The notes under the pieces are model-generated. The model did not search any database, was not told the DNA's origin, and was given only the letters and a program-made list of their open reading frames with translations. A program made the translations under genes and the position numbers. Of a stretch of 64,000 nt of DNA, positions 49,990 to 62,562 are shown piece by piece (position 1 is the stretch's first letter; every line of letters starts with the position of its first letter). The DNA is from Lineus longissimus (taxonomy: Eukaryota > Nemertea > Pilidiophora > Heteronemertea > Lineidae), in assembly GCF_910592395.1 (NCBI RefSeq), contig NC_088320.1, forward strand, positions 7,068,001 through 7,132,000, written 5' to 3'.

Positions 49990-52900
49990 TTCCAAAAAGG
50001 GACGTAGTGCGAGGTGCCTATTGCGAAAATAATTGGTTCACGAAACAATGACCTGATAGGTTGGCTAGCTTTGTGACGTCAAACTATTTTTACACCGAGG
50101 GGTTTTCCTGTTTTTTATCATGATTTAAGCTTAAATGCGTTTGGGCTGGAATCCCTGGCTTTTTTCGAGCTCACACATAGGCGCGATGTACAGCGTTGCG
50201 GATCGAGGCTATACACTGGGCTAAGAGGGGACAATTTTTCATCAAATTACCCAATCATGATGGAGTTATTTCAGATAGATCTGCTTGCCAAAGGCACTTG
50301 GCTGACCTCTTGTCATTAAATTAACTATAAGTCAACTGAAAGTCCCTTTGGCCAGAACGATAAGAAAAACACAAAATAAAGTTCCTCAAAGACATACATG
50401 TATCATGATAATAACTAAGGCGAAAGTCGTGATTCCATCACCATCTGTCAAACACCTTTTATTAATTAAGTGAATGTACGACAAGTAGGACTCAGTCCAC
50501 CACAACCTTGCCAGTATTCCATGTGCATCAATGTAACAAACACATGACAAAATATACAGCAAGGCGACGGCAAGTTGAGGTGAACCAAATCATTTAGTAC
50601 ATGTAAATGTAGTGAAGGGCAGTCCATTCTGCTGAAAATCTATAACTGCATTATTTGGTTACTACATGTATATCATGCGCATATATTTTTCAAGGCATGG
50701 AGCAATAATTAATGCATGGAATTTACAATCTACCAAAGAATACAATCTCTGTGTCCGGAATACATCAACCTGTTTCAAAAGCATAAGCCTAGCTGCGACA
50801 AGTAGAGCTGAGTTTGACAATTATAATCCCATCCTGCACGTCAAAATCATCCGTTCTTGTATTGCTAATTAACTGATGATGGATCTACTAGTAAAATACT
50901 AGGAAAAAGCTGCTATTTGGATAGGTTTCTAGTCCACTACAGCAGGTTGAACAAATATTTCTGGTTAGTACTGTCAGTGTTCAATTTCGACCATCAAAAA
51001 TTCAAGCAAAGCAATGTCAGCAAAATGGACGTACCCAAACGTCTGTTCCCATAAACACATCAATTCACACGAATAATGAGGTAACAGTAGATTCACACTG
51101 TTTCACTATCTCCCTGTACCAGCAGTATTACAAGGAGAAGGAAAACTATAGTAGGTTTAAAGACACTCTTCACTGATCAATTCGTTTTTGTGCAAAACTA
51201 TGACACTTTGTCTTTGATAATTTCAAATCTTGAAGTTGTTTTGGTAATCAACTGCTGCTATTGTGAATGCTTGACTGGATATAACATGCTTCTGTCCTTT
51301 AAAGAGTCCGATAAATGTCACAAATCATTCAGTGCAGTGTGCCTTTAATTTATCAGTCAGCTGCCCAAGTTTCAACAGTAACAACACATGAAGTAACACC
51401 GACAGATATAAGTCTTATCAACAGCCGACAGATATAAGTTTTATCAACAGCTTTTCCATCAAAGGACAAATAGACCTGACAATGACAATTACGACAAATC
51501 TGCGCAAGAGAGCTAAAAATATTAGGCCCCACCTCACTTTGTCCAACACATTTCCACTTATTCCATGAGAAAATAATTCAATGCTCATTCTATACCAGCA
51601 GTCAGCACGAGGTTTATTGCCTCAGGAGGGAGATAATAATAATATCATCTTGGCTGTTAGCAAAGTCTTTCGCTCCGAGATTAAAGGTAAATTAGGTAGG
51701 CTAGGTTCCCCCAGCTATCAAGGTAATCAGGATTATCAACAGTACCTAGCACGAGGACATCCGAGATGAAAACTTATTGCTGAAATTTTCCCTAGCGCAA
51801 ATTTACCGCAGTTGATGCCCATCTTTAAAAAATGTTCACACTGGAACACAGTTGACTCCTGGATAAGTCCGTTCTCACTTGCGTTTTGACATATTCTACA
51901 GGGTGCACCACAATATATCAAATAATATTGAAAGTTTTCTTCCATTCAGAGATAGAGCAGAAGTATCGGCACCATCATTTTAAAATGTGTAAACGGAACC
52001 AGTTCGGTTGCCAACCTTGTTTCATTCAAGGTGTCTTTGACAATAATCACAAGCAGTGTATTGCTTAGGGTTTGTGATAAAACCGAGATAGTTATACATG
52101 TATGAAGGATAAATTACATACAGATCATATATATATGAAGCCAAACATTTCCTCGGAATAATTCAAATTCTGTCTGTCAAATTCAAGCTTATATGCATTG
52201 CAGGATACAATCACTTATCAATTTACACTTACTGACTTGAATAAAATTATATAATCATATATTTTGCAAAATTGAAACTTTTAACTTAGTAAGGTCTAAC
52301 CTGATTTGATTTCAAACAAAAGCGACCCTATAACAATTTAACCCGTTAACTTTTCTTAAATAATACTGTCCGATTTTTGTTTTGTTCGATTCCATCAACA
52401 CGTGACACTGATAACACGTAATGTGCATGAAATACCATGAAAGGGATACTGGTCATGTCATGCTGAGAGACCACAGACAGGAGCCAGGTTAAGGTCAATT
52501 ATTGTTCGTGCTGCGAACAAAGGGCATATCCACAATTAGCTCCATTTACGCCTGTGCACATCTTTTTGCCAATCGTCAAATAAAACTAAGTTCCTTCTCA
52601 GTGCAATGTGGCCACCTGGAGACCATCAAGTTGCCCTCCTAGCCCCTGCTTAGAGTCCCCTTCAATAGGAACTAGCTGACCGATTTAACAAGCTTAACCG
52701 GTTTCCCAAACTTGGTCTTTCTTTTATGTAGTGCACCAACTACAAACTCAAACGGTATCATCCCTCTCCGCATGTTCAGGATGTACCTTGCTGTCCCATC
52801 CATATCCGATAGTCATTTGCCCCCAAATCTGGGGCTTTTTTCCAACAGGAAATACTAAATGTAATAAGAAAACCAAATTAACAGCTCATATCCTAATTGC

Positions 52901-55105
52901 ATGACTGCAGTATCCCTTCAGGTACACATATATAACAGTTACAAGCAAGTGCACACCGCAAAGTAAGGAGGCGCCTCCTAGTGTGTGATACAGAACCTAT
53001 CCACAGGATGCAACATATCTTTACAGCACAGAAGCCAAGTAAGAAAAGTGTGTTGAAAACCGTTGAAAGTAATGTTCATGAAGTTATAAAACTGACCATG
53101 TTAGCATAATGATCATACATGCAAGATGCACTGACTGAAGCTCACCGATTCATGTTTATAAAGTATGATTTCTAGAAAATTATAGAGTAAAAACCCTTAA
53201 CCTGTTAACCCCTGGGAGTGAAATTCTAAATAAATAAACTTAGTAACAATACTATCATAAGTGAAGAACCAGACTCAACTATTAAGAAATGACTTCATTA
53301 CAAAAGCAAACATTTGTAAATGATAAAGGGGCTATGATAACAAATTGCAATTGTTTGCAAGTCTGGGTACCCCTACAACACTATAGGCTTTCACTGACAT
53401 CATAGTCCCTTTAACATGAAAAGTCAACATGTTATGTAATCTTTTCCAATTCATTACTAACCGATGGATTGATCCAAATCCATGTTACTGACTCTTTGTA
53501 TTAAACTGACTTATAAACAAAATCCCTCACCAAGTTAGTAATAAACTCATGAAATGAAATCGGATAAGAAGAAATACCCGTGCGAAATAAATGGCCACAG
53601 TTCATGCAATACAGATTTACATTTAATTGACTACTTCTGTATTATTTACACCCAGTCGAATTTTATCATTTACATTCATTTTGACGAAATCATTATACTA
53701 CTTTGGAGACAGAAATCTTAACAAAAACAAATAGTTACAGTGGAATGTTGACAAAGAATTCAAATTTAATTTACATTATACATTTTACAAATATCAAATT
53801 CATAGGCTGTTCCAAGGTCAGTCGAATAGGTGATCAGCGCAATCTGTGAACATGTTGTTCCATGATGTCATGCTGCCGCGATACTGGTCGTCAAAATCTG
53901 AGGTGACATCAGAGTTCAACATGGTGTCAACAATAAGGTAATGACCATCAATATGTCATGACGCGACAGTTTTTAGCAATATGTCTATAACTAATAGATC
54001 TGCTTTCTAGGCTTTTTTACCTCCAATCAAATTTTCAAAGATTAGAAATTTTCGAAACATCAAACTGAGGTATTTGGAACAACCTATAGAGATGCCAGCT
54101 TATCATAAATATGATTTACACATATAGAAAAACACATAATAATCTAACATTTCTTATTATCATGATAGTAAATAAAGGTTCTCCTATTGAACAGTTCTCT
54201 ATCTCTATAATCCATAATCAAGGCATCCTACAATTATAATTTCGTGATTATAGATCACACATTAAAAAACTTGGGCTCAATTCTCGATTCTTGTCGGTAC
54301 ATTTATTGCCACAGCAAACAGCGAAAAACACAGAAAATATATTTTGAAATCATTTTCCTCAGTCATTTTTCTCTCAATTTCAATTTAATATCACAACATT
54401 TTTTGAAACGATCCCAAGTTCTTAAATGTATTGATATGGCACAGTGCATGCATGGCTCAACCAATGTTTGATAGATGGCAGTACTAGCAGTTACAAATCT
54501 ACAATTTCTCAGTCTATTAAATTACTCTTTGTACGTGAAATGATGCATAATTCTTAGAGTTTTTAGGTACTGCCTGTATCATGCGTATATAAATTATATG
54601 AAAGTTCTTTTGCCCACCAATTCACCATAAATGTGACACAATTTAAATGGAAGAGTATGTGGTTGACTGTTAGGCCCGCATGTCACGAAGTGACCTTGAG
54701 GCTGACCTTTATGACAAGTGCCATAACACTGCCAACACAGAAAGGAACACCAAAGTTGTACTTTGTCAACCAGTTGCACTTTCAAACACACTTTTTGTTC
54801 TGACATGAAGGAATAACAGCACTTCTCTGCACAAAGTTGTATCCCTACAGGAAGAGCAGTGGGAGTTATTGCCTGGCCAGCACTAAGGTATAGTTGTCGA
54901 GTTCCTGTGAAATGCTGATTATTGGGTGCATCCGAAAATGTACAGAAACATTCAACAATCAGTTTGTGGTTAAAATCAATGGTAATGCCAAACTCGCCAA
55001 CGTTTAACATAGCAAAATTTGAAGTTTTTCAGTTTAGTCAGCTTGGCAATAACTTCCTGCATATTGTTGTACAAAACATCATATCAATCTTTCCGCAAAT
55101 TGTGT
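49990..55105. other. Long stretch without a supported gene, probably 3' UTR or intergenic of the tau-tail gene
   Basis: AT-rich sequence with no convincing exon on either strand. If the tail exon at 55106-55303 is terminal, its 3' UTR would extend leftward into this region. Positions 54594-55010 hold a 138-codon minus-strand frame with no recognisable features; I do not call it a gene. I see no transposon structure here apart from the right flank of the Ngaro element. Confidence 0.4.
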
Positions 55106-55303
55106 TCATTTCTCTGCTGTTTCTGGTGCGGCAAATGCAGAATCTGAGGGTATTTCTGCAACTTCGTTGTTATCATTCAGATCTGATGGTTCCGAAACGT
55201 CGTCCTCTGTAAGGCTTTTTCGTGGACTTCCTGTGCTACTCGTACTTTTGTGTTCTGTCCTCGCCCTGGCGTTCTCCCGGAAAGTTAACTTTTGGGATTC
55301 AAT
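55106..55303 (-). CDS. Last exon of a tau/MAP2/MAP4-family gene (conserved tail)
   Basis: After a TTCTTTTTTAG acceptor the frame encodes IESQKLTFRENARARTEH, closely matching the tail after the last microtubule-binding repeat of tau, MAP2 and MAP4 (I-E-x-x-K-L-x-F-R-E-x-A-x-A). A Ser/Thr-rich stretch (KSTSSTGSPRKSLTEDD) and an acidic end follow, with TGA at 55108-55106; 65 aa in all. The exon begins in phase 0 at the Ile, the same place as the vertebrate tau tail exon as I recall it. The exon that should precede it, ending in a P-G-G-G repeat, was not found between here and 60.69 kb. It may be spliced to exons beyond the right edge or within the 60.7-63.6 kb cluster. Confidence 0.72.
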   Translation of the reverse strand: MESQKLTFRENARARTEHKSTSSTGSPRKSLTEDDVSEPSDLNDNNEVAEIPSDSAFAAPETAEK

Positions 55304-55469
55304 CTAAAAAAGAACATCAGAGATATTAAGTGAAATAATTTCTTGGATTCGTACTAAGACAGGAGAAGGCAAGATTATGCCTCACCTTTTTTTTTCTTTT
55401 ACCTTGCACCATGTGAAACAACAGTGATTGCTTTGGCCTTAGTTGGACGACTTGAAACAAGGATTTTTC

Positions 55470-55610
55470 ATTCCTGATTATAATCATGATAGTCAAAGCT
55501 ATTTTGCTGTTTATAATTTTGATAGTCAAAGCTATTTTGACGTTTATAATCATGATAGTCCAGACTATTTTGCTGCTGATGTATTATCATGATAGTCAAA
55601 TTGATATAAT
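55470..55610. repeat. 33-bp tandem repeat
   Basis: A unit containing TTATAATCATGATAGTCAAA and GCTATTTTGCTG starts near 55488, 55521, 55554 and, degenerately, 55591. It lies just upstream (transcriptionally) of the tau-tail exon, inside its intron. Confidence 0.75.
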
Positions 55611-57219
55611 GCAATGGCATATACCAAATTCATATATTTTTTGTATAGGAAATATCAGCACATGTGGTATGTTAACTGTCGATGTGAAAATTTGTAATGA
55701 AGCAGTGACAGAAATACGCTGGGTCTTTAATGGATTATGATTATAAACTATTGTACTAAGCTGGTGAAATCCAGGAGTCAGACTTCTTTAATTTGCGATA
55801 TAATACCAACCAGGACAAAAATAAAGAGCATGCTTAACCTGATAATAAATGTCACAGGTGACAGCCTTGCGTCGTATTATCATGGTGACCCAAGTTCGGC
55901 GCTCGGTCAAAATCGTTCCCACGCTCCCCAGGATTTCACTGATCCTTTGCATGCTTAAAGACTACAGTGTACTGTATTTTCTACTTTCTAAGTGTTAAAA
56001 CAAACTTTGAAAAAACTTCAAAAATTTTAGAAATGAATTACTAATGAGACTTATCTGTACACTGCCAATGCCATCTGGGTGTGTCTGCGTAATCTTACAC
56101 ATTTTGCAAATATGCAACATCATATATTTTTAGTAAATACATCATAAATGACTGTTGCTCTGATAAAATGAAATGAACATTGCACCATTTCCCAACAAGC
56201 TTCAGATAATTTTTTTCAAAGAAACTAAATGTTGTTGAAAGGTTAGGTAAGTAGTATCTATAATATATGTACACACTATTGTTAAGTATTATTGCGCCGT
56301 ATAAAACTTGGGATGCAAAAAAAGCCTTTCTCCTGGAGTGGAGAAAAATCCTGTTTCAAAGAACCCTTTACATTATTGTGACCTAAAGGGAACCTGGTCC
56401 CAGGCTTGTAACATGCAATCAATCGAACAAAAGTAGGCAAGTTCAATGTATGTGCATCTTGTGCCAATGAGGGAGGGTTACTCTTCACAATACGTGCAGC
56501 ATATCAGCACAATGGTACCCAAAATAGGGAATTAAGGATTTCTGGACACGTCAGAGAGTCCCACACACAGGGCACAACAGGCCAGTTCATTTCACCTGAA
56601 GAAAAATCCCACCAGGATTATCGGAACTTCAATCAAAGAAGTGAGGATGTGGTTAATGCAATATACCAGCTATGGGAGGGGTTTGGAAATAACCCAGCCA
56701 TTCAGGGTACAGATAAATGAATTTTCCTTGTTGAAATTCATTAACGTCTTTGCTGATAAGCTGCATACAAACTGAAGAGGGACCCCACACCCATCCATCC
56801 ATCCAGGTCCTGTGCTCTCTACTTCTACATACCAATGCTTGTCTTACACGCCCCACCTCAAGCTTATGACACAATGATGCTGCAAAAATGTTGATGCATT
56901 GACTAATTTATCAGCCACTTGGTGAAATCCTGTCATGGTGCAACAGAGTGGTTGCGATAGGGAGCATTAAAGTTTGCATGTTGCCTTGACACATCTTGGG
57001 AAATAACATTTCCTCTTTTTGACAGTCGTGATCAGATGTCATAGCATTACCACAAGATGTACAGGTCTTGTGTGATCAGTGCACTCGAACCCTTGAGGAG
57101 TGGACATACATGACGAGCATCAAAAGTTGCATTGATGCATTGCCAAGACCCTATTTAATGTAAAGGAAGGCATCAAACCATGAGCATCCCTTACAGGGTA
57201 AGGAAAAGATCAGACATAC

Positions 57220-57265
57220 ACTCTTGATACTCAAAGTCGTCGAACTCGTCTGGGCTGAAGTCATT
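57220..57265 (-). CDS. Candidate small exon encoding NDFSPDEFDDFEYQE (unknown family)
   Basis: The acceptor is CCCTCCTAG and the donor GTATGT; 46 nt, phase 0 in and phase 1 out. If the donor is not used the frame reads on ten codons to TAA (57193-57191) and could be a C-terminus. The acidic/aromatic composition looks coding, and it joins in frame to the candidate exon at 58311-58385. The D-E-F-D-D-F core resembles short clathrin-adaptor ear-binding motifs, but that is only a resemblance. The out-phase does not fit the tau-tail exon directly. Confidence 0.3.
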
Positions 57266-58310
57266 CTAGGAGGGAGAAGATTGATAAACATTGTTTTATC
57301 CATTTCATTACAGAGATGATAGTCTACATGAAGTTGTGTCGAAGAAAAATAAGAACTAGCATAGTTTCTTTGAGGAGATATTTCATTCATACACAGTGGA
57401 CGTCATCAGTAATATGGCTAACAGAGGTTGGCTGACAACCCAAGAGGTCAGCTGATGTTATCAGATGACAAAGTTCACGATGTTCAAATGAAATATCAGA
57501 AGAACTCTAAAATACTATCAAGATCAAGCTGGTGAATCGTTTCGGATTATCAAAGGAAGATATTGTGAAGACATCCACCTGAAGGAGAAGAGGCTACCTA
57601 CAAAATCCTGATGAACAATTGTTTGTGGCTTTAACCTTGCTGAAAATGTCAGTATTGTCATGTACCCAAAGGGCAAGAAAATCATTCAACTTTCAATCAT
57701 TGTCATTTTGTCACACAGAAAGAAAATTTTTGCATTTTCTTGATGATTTTATCAGTGAAGTGGAATACTGTGAATGCAAAATACATGCCACCCGCCAAAG
57801 GCTGTTTCACTAAAAAAACATTGCATAAACCTTTACAACAAACAAGTTGTGTGCAAAAGAAATATGTCAGACTTATCAATGTCCAAATTGCACGAGAGTA
57901 CAGTCTACAGAAGAATTAACTTGACCTACTATGTCTGCATTCTAAGATCAAAGATCCCTGCCTGGAGGGGAAGACACCTACAAGATCAACATGGAATGCT
58001 ATAACAATGGAAAGACAATTGGATATGGAAGCATGGATGTAGCATGCCCGGGTAACATGTTTGTCGAACAATTTGAATATCGTCTGTCGAAAAGTGCAAC
58101 CAAACAGAGGAATTACATTAAGACAAATCCAAAGACCAATACAAATAACATCATCTTGTTTTTGGAGGGATAACTGCATGATCAGTGCAAAGGATTGCCA
58201 GCCTAGTCCACGGAGGGGGAGGGGAAGGGGAAATGCTGGCTAAGACGATCTTGCACTGTGTTTGAGCCATTTTAACCTAGACTTCCACCGAGTCCACCCG
58301 ACCTCATTAC

Positions 58311-58385
58311 CTCTATGTGCCAGAGGCCATCAGCTCCAAACATCCAAACACTTGCATCATAGCCATAGATATTGCATGTCAAGTT
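58311..58385 (-). CDS. Candidate exon containing SVWMFGADGLWHIE (unknown family)
   Basis: 75 nt, phase 0-0, with acceptor GTTCTCAG and donor GTAATG. The frame has no stop and is rich in aromatic and glycine residues, with conspicuous paired Trp. Splicing to 57265 gives WHIE followed by NDFSP in frame. I do not recognise the family. It may be part of the same minus-strand gene as the tau-tail exon or of a separate gene nested there. Confidence 0.3.
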
Positions 58386-60130
58386 CTGAGAACCTGCTCT
58401 TTTCGGATACATAAGATAGTTATCTCACTAGAACTGATTAGTAAAAGAACATAAACATGACAAATCAATGATACATATCCAAGTATTAGTATTGAGTTCG
58501 AAGCAAACTACAAGCTTAAAGCTAAATACAAAACAGCAATCCAACAGGACTCGTATCGAAAAAAACTAACTTTTTTCTGACATCGAGTTCTGAAGGATGA
58601 ACCAATCTACACTAGACCCTAAGTGCATAATTCTAATGACCATTCATGAATTATGTACTCCTGGGGAAGATGATCCATCAGGGAATTTAATTGAATCTTT
58701 TTTTCTTTTTTTTTCGAGGGGGAGGTGGGCAGGTACATAATTCTATGAATGATCATTTTTGCTAGTTATTCACTGCACCTTTTTGACCTTCTGTCTCAGT
58801 CTTTCACTCAGCGAGGAAACCTCTTCAAGGACAGGCAACTTGGAATACATACAGTAGCTTGTGGCAACAGTCCAGTAAATCCACATTTTGGCTTATTCAG
58901 AGTTCTGGTGTCTGAGTCAAGTCACAGCGAAGTACCTTGATGAAACTGTCAGTCTAATTAAGGCGGGCAACATACCCATTTTTGGTATTTTGATTTGTTT
59001 TGGAAGCGGTGTCAGGTTACATATCTGTCACAACATAACAAAACAATACTCTAGAGCTATCACAGTGCGCGGACAAACAAATGACATTAAGCAACATTGA
59101 GCGCCACCAATCAACACACTGATTACTACATACTAAGTCACACATTATCCTTTTGATATGGCACCCCCTCAAACTGGAGAATTGGTGATGACACATGATA
59201 GTCAATCCATGCAACACCAGTGCACACGACATCTGAGTGACCAATTACTTAGTTTTTAACTTATCAATCCACGATAGTTATAATTCAAGGCACAATACGG
59301 GATATCACTTTTTATCACAGTTTCATTCCATTCCCACGCTCCAGAATAGAATTAACACTTCCAGCGGCTGGATAGATCCAAGTCATATATTTTTTCCTTA
59401 TTCTCGTAATAAATCTCCTGGTAAGAACGTGGCATTGTCTTCGGAGCAAGGCTGATGATCTTGGTACCTTGCAATAGTAAAGACAGGTAAATGTGGAGAG
59501 AAAAAATCCCATGTCACTGGCAACAAGTTTGTATTGACAGATTTCGAAATACAAGTTCCAAGGACTCCAAAAAGATAGTTCAAAAGAGGCTATGTACAGA
59601 AGTGCTCAACTTTCCCAAAGATTGGCTATCCAATTAAGTCAATACCTATTAGGTCGATAAAAATGTACAAAGGACTTTATAGATTTTTAAGATGTTGTTT
59701 TCATCCAAAGTCTTTTTAAGGTAAATCATTTTAGTTGTTCAGTGTAATTAGTCATTTAGACATGTGATATGTTTAAAGTCATAAAATAGGACCAAAGTCA
59801 CTTGTTTTGGGGCAAGTTTTAAGTCAATAATTGCCAGTATTCATGGGCGCTTTTAATACAAGTCATGATGTCTTTCGCGGACGTGTTATCTGGACAGGTT
59901 TCGTTTCTCTAACTCTCTAATATTATGAGGGATACTTCTCATTGAGTCTGCAAAAGAAGACAGACCTGCATTAGAAGCCAGACTGATATCAGACGCTACT
60001 TTGATGAGAAGCTATGAAGAGATTTCTAGAAGCAAGGTCGCTGTCATTAGGAGCTAGGCTGATATCATTAGAATGAAAGATGATATCACTAGAAGATAGG
60101 TTGTTTTTAGAAAGTAGATTAATGCATCAA

Positions 60131-60372
60131 GAGGTTTTAATGAAGAAACGAATCTGGCTACTGTATGCTTCATGATGCAGCCTTGTACTTTAGAAGATAC
60201 ATATGATGATATATTCATCTTCAGCTGATAATTAAGGTGTGCCATGTGAAGATGTTTTAATGAAGAAACGAATCCGGCCACTATATGCTTCATGATGCAG
60301 CCTTGTTACTTTAGAAGGTACATATGATGATATCTTCATCCTCAGCTGATAATTAAGGTGTGCCATGTTTTA
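60131..60372. repeat. 120-bp tandem duplication
   Basis: Two copies, 60131-60250 and 60251-60372, each contain TTTTAATGAAGAAACGAAT and CTTCATGATGCAGCCTTGT, and end GGTGTGCCATG. They differ at about ten positions. The duplication lies in the 3' flank of the gene at 60691. Confidence 0.85.
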
Positions 60373-60690
60373 AATGCTCTTTGAATGTCATCTTTAAAGG
60401 GTTACTAAAGGGTTACCAAATCGTCGAGCCTATGACTATACCAAAGGCGGCTTAGGAAGCTTATTTCTTTAAGGAGATAATACATAGAATATTGATGCAT
60501 AATCTTTAAGATTTAAAGATATAGGCTTGAATGTAGAGATGATCCTATGGCAGAGCTTCCAGAAACGAATTGTGCAGTATAATCCCAAGTTACAATTCAT
60601 CTATTAGAGGCCAATCTATAGAACACTACTACCAGGTTCCCCCTTCCACATGTAGTAAAGGTGACAACGTCTTAAAGAAGTGAGATTGTT

Positions 60691-61356
60691 TCATATTGCA
60701 AGGTTGGAATCTTTCTTATCGTCGAGCATAGGAGTCTTGTTATTTTTAAGTTGAACCTGTTGAACAGCCTCCCACCAGCGTTTTCTCTTGTATAGGCCCT
60801 TATCGTAATCGATGCCATTTTCCTCATATTTTTTCTCTTTGAAAATGTATCCATTGCCCGGCGTGTAATTAACATTATCCAATGATCTAATCTTTGAGGA
60901 GCTATTCCATTCTAATCTGTCGTTGAATATTTTTACACTGCCACCACGCCCTGGCGTGTATCCAACATTCCTCGTATCAACCCGTGGAGTGACATCATAC
61001 TTTTCCCGAATATCTGCAACCGGCTTTACATTCCCACCGCCAGGAACGTAAGACAAACCTTGAAGTGAAGCTACTTTGGGCTGAGCCCGGGTTGTCCTCT
61101 TATGGTAATTCGACTCCTGATCATGATATATTTTCACAGTACCACCCCCTGGCATATGGCTAACCTTATCCAATGACTTGACAACTGGTTGTGCTTTCTC
61201 CGTGTGCTTACTGTACTGCGCATCACGGTCATGGAAAAGTACTTTTCCACGAGCGCGTGGTGGCGAATAATGCACATTCCTTGCATCGATCCGTGGAGTA
61301 ACATGATCATACTTTTCTCGAATATCCACGACTTTGAAATTCCCACTACCCGACAT
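60691..61356 (-). CDS. Intronless tubulin-binding (tau/MAP-type) repeat protein 2, 221 aa
   Basis: A complete frame with Met after TTCCGAAG and stop TGA. It consists of about five 30-36-residue repeats related to the tau/MAP2/MAP4 tubulin-binding repeat: canonical ones (VVKSLDKVSHMPGGGTVKI, KVASLQGLSYVPGGGNVK, KIRSLDNVNYTPGNG) alternating with variants (RIDARNVHYSP, RVDTRNVGYTPGRGG). The C-terminus (YIFKEKKYE, DYDKGLYKRKRWWE, NKTP, KKDSN) is shared with the neighbour at 62563-63558 and is not the classical tau tail. It has no N-terminal projection domain. By family, a cytoplasmic microtubule-binding role is expected. Tandem duplication with the neighbour is evident. Confidence 0.8.
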   Translation of the reverse strand: MSGSGNFKVVDIREKYDHVTPRIDARNVHYSPPRARGKVLFHDRDAQYSKHTEKAQPVVKSLDKVSHMPGGGTVKIYHDQESNYHKRTTRAQPKVASLQGLSYVPGGGNVKPVADIREKYDVTPRVDTRNVGYTPGRGGSVKIFNDRLEWNSSSKIRSLDNVNYTPGNGYIFKEKKYEENGIDYDKGLYKRKRWWEAVQQVQLKNNKTPMLDDKKDSNLAI

Positions 61357-62562
61357 CTTCGGAAGATTATATCTCCAGTAGCTACCTTTCTATTTTAGAA
61401 GTTTGATTAGTTTAGAAGTCAGATTGAAATCATTGTGTCATCTGGATTAAAATCAAAATGTAATTTGCTGTGTATCCAAAAGCCAACAGCGCAGTTTTGC
61501 ATTCTTGATATATATGTCTGGTTTGAGATGCCTAGTTGGAACTGCAAGTTAACTGTACAAGGAATGTCTTACTGCAGGGTCAGACCAACCATTGGCAGAT
61601 AAGCTTGATAATTCTCTTAGGCGAACAAAACATTGAAGCTCGAGTGTAGGATGGATCAAGTTCAATATCTGCATAATCTAAGAGATCATAGGGTTGAATG
61701 TAAAACTTTATCTCACCTGGGGCGAGTATATTTGACGGTGGTCATAGTGATGGAGTTGGGGGCGGGGAAGCCAGGGGAACCAGTCCCATTTTAAGGATCT
61801 TCATTGTACAGATCTGTAGCCAGCCTATTGGTCAGGGGAAGAGGGGGGGAGTTGAGCAAAGTCTATTTCGGGTTCCATCGGTCTGAAAATTGGCCAAAAA
61901 TTGTCTTTGTCTTATTCGGAATACATACCTTGGTTTTAGATAGTTAACAAAATCTGGGACAGTGCTAGATTTTGTTTTTTGGTGCTAGATGTTGTTTTTT
62001 GTTTGTTTATTGATTATGTTTTTTGTTTTTTCAGTGCTAGATTTTGTTTTTTTCTAGATTTTGTTTTAGTTTTAGATTTTGATTTAAGATAGTTAACAAA
62101 ATCTGGGACAGTGCTACACAATTCGGTTCTGGAAGGATTCTCTTTGATTATTCAGATTATTCAGCATGATATATTCAAATACAGATTATTCAGCATTTTC
62201 ACTCGGAAGATTATTACTGCATCATGGTATCAAGGAAATTGTGTTTAGGGTTGAGTTTGTAGTCCATATTATAATAAGCCAAACCGATTGTTATCTGCTC
62301 GAGATTACTGCATGTTTACTATTGGCTGAAAAAGTTTCTTGAGTGGCATATATCACTTCGCTACACAAATTTAAACTGAATGATCACAGGATAGTTGTAG
62401 GACAGCTAGAAGGGAAGAAGCCTCCTACAGGAGAGCTATTGTACAAAGTCTAACTATTATAGAAGCATTTTATCACTAGAGCAATACTAAAATATCTTTC
62501 ATTAAAAGTTTTTTGGTTATTTGTTCAATTATTTACAGATATAATCTACTCTGCTATAGTGC
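61357..62562. other. Spacer between the two tubulin-repeat genes
   Basis: This contains the promoter side of the 60691 gene. Positions 61860-62110 are T-rich, with repeated GTGCTAGATTTTGTTTTTT units and a direct repeat of TAGTTAACAAAATCTGGGACAG (from about 61941 and 62088, one short of two full units). No coding is seen. Confidence 0.55.

Larger units (their letters stand above)
55304..60690. other. Region between the tau-tail exon and the first tubulin-repeat gene
   Basis: Apart from the two candidate exons (57220-57265 and 58311-58385), the 33-bp repeat and a 120-bp duplication, I find no exon. In particular no P-G-G-G repeat coding was found on the minus strand here. Confidence 0.4.

Noticed and set aside
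54594-55010. 138-codon minus-strand frame beside the tau-tail exon
   Set aside because: No recognisable motif or splice context. It lies where the 3' UTR of the tail exon is expected.
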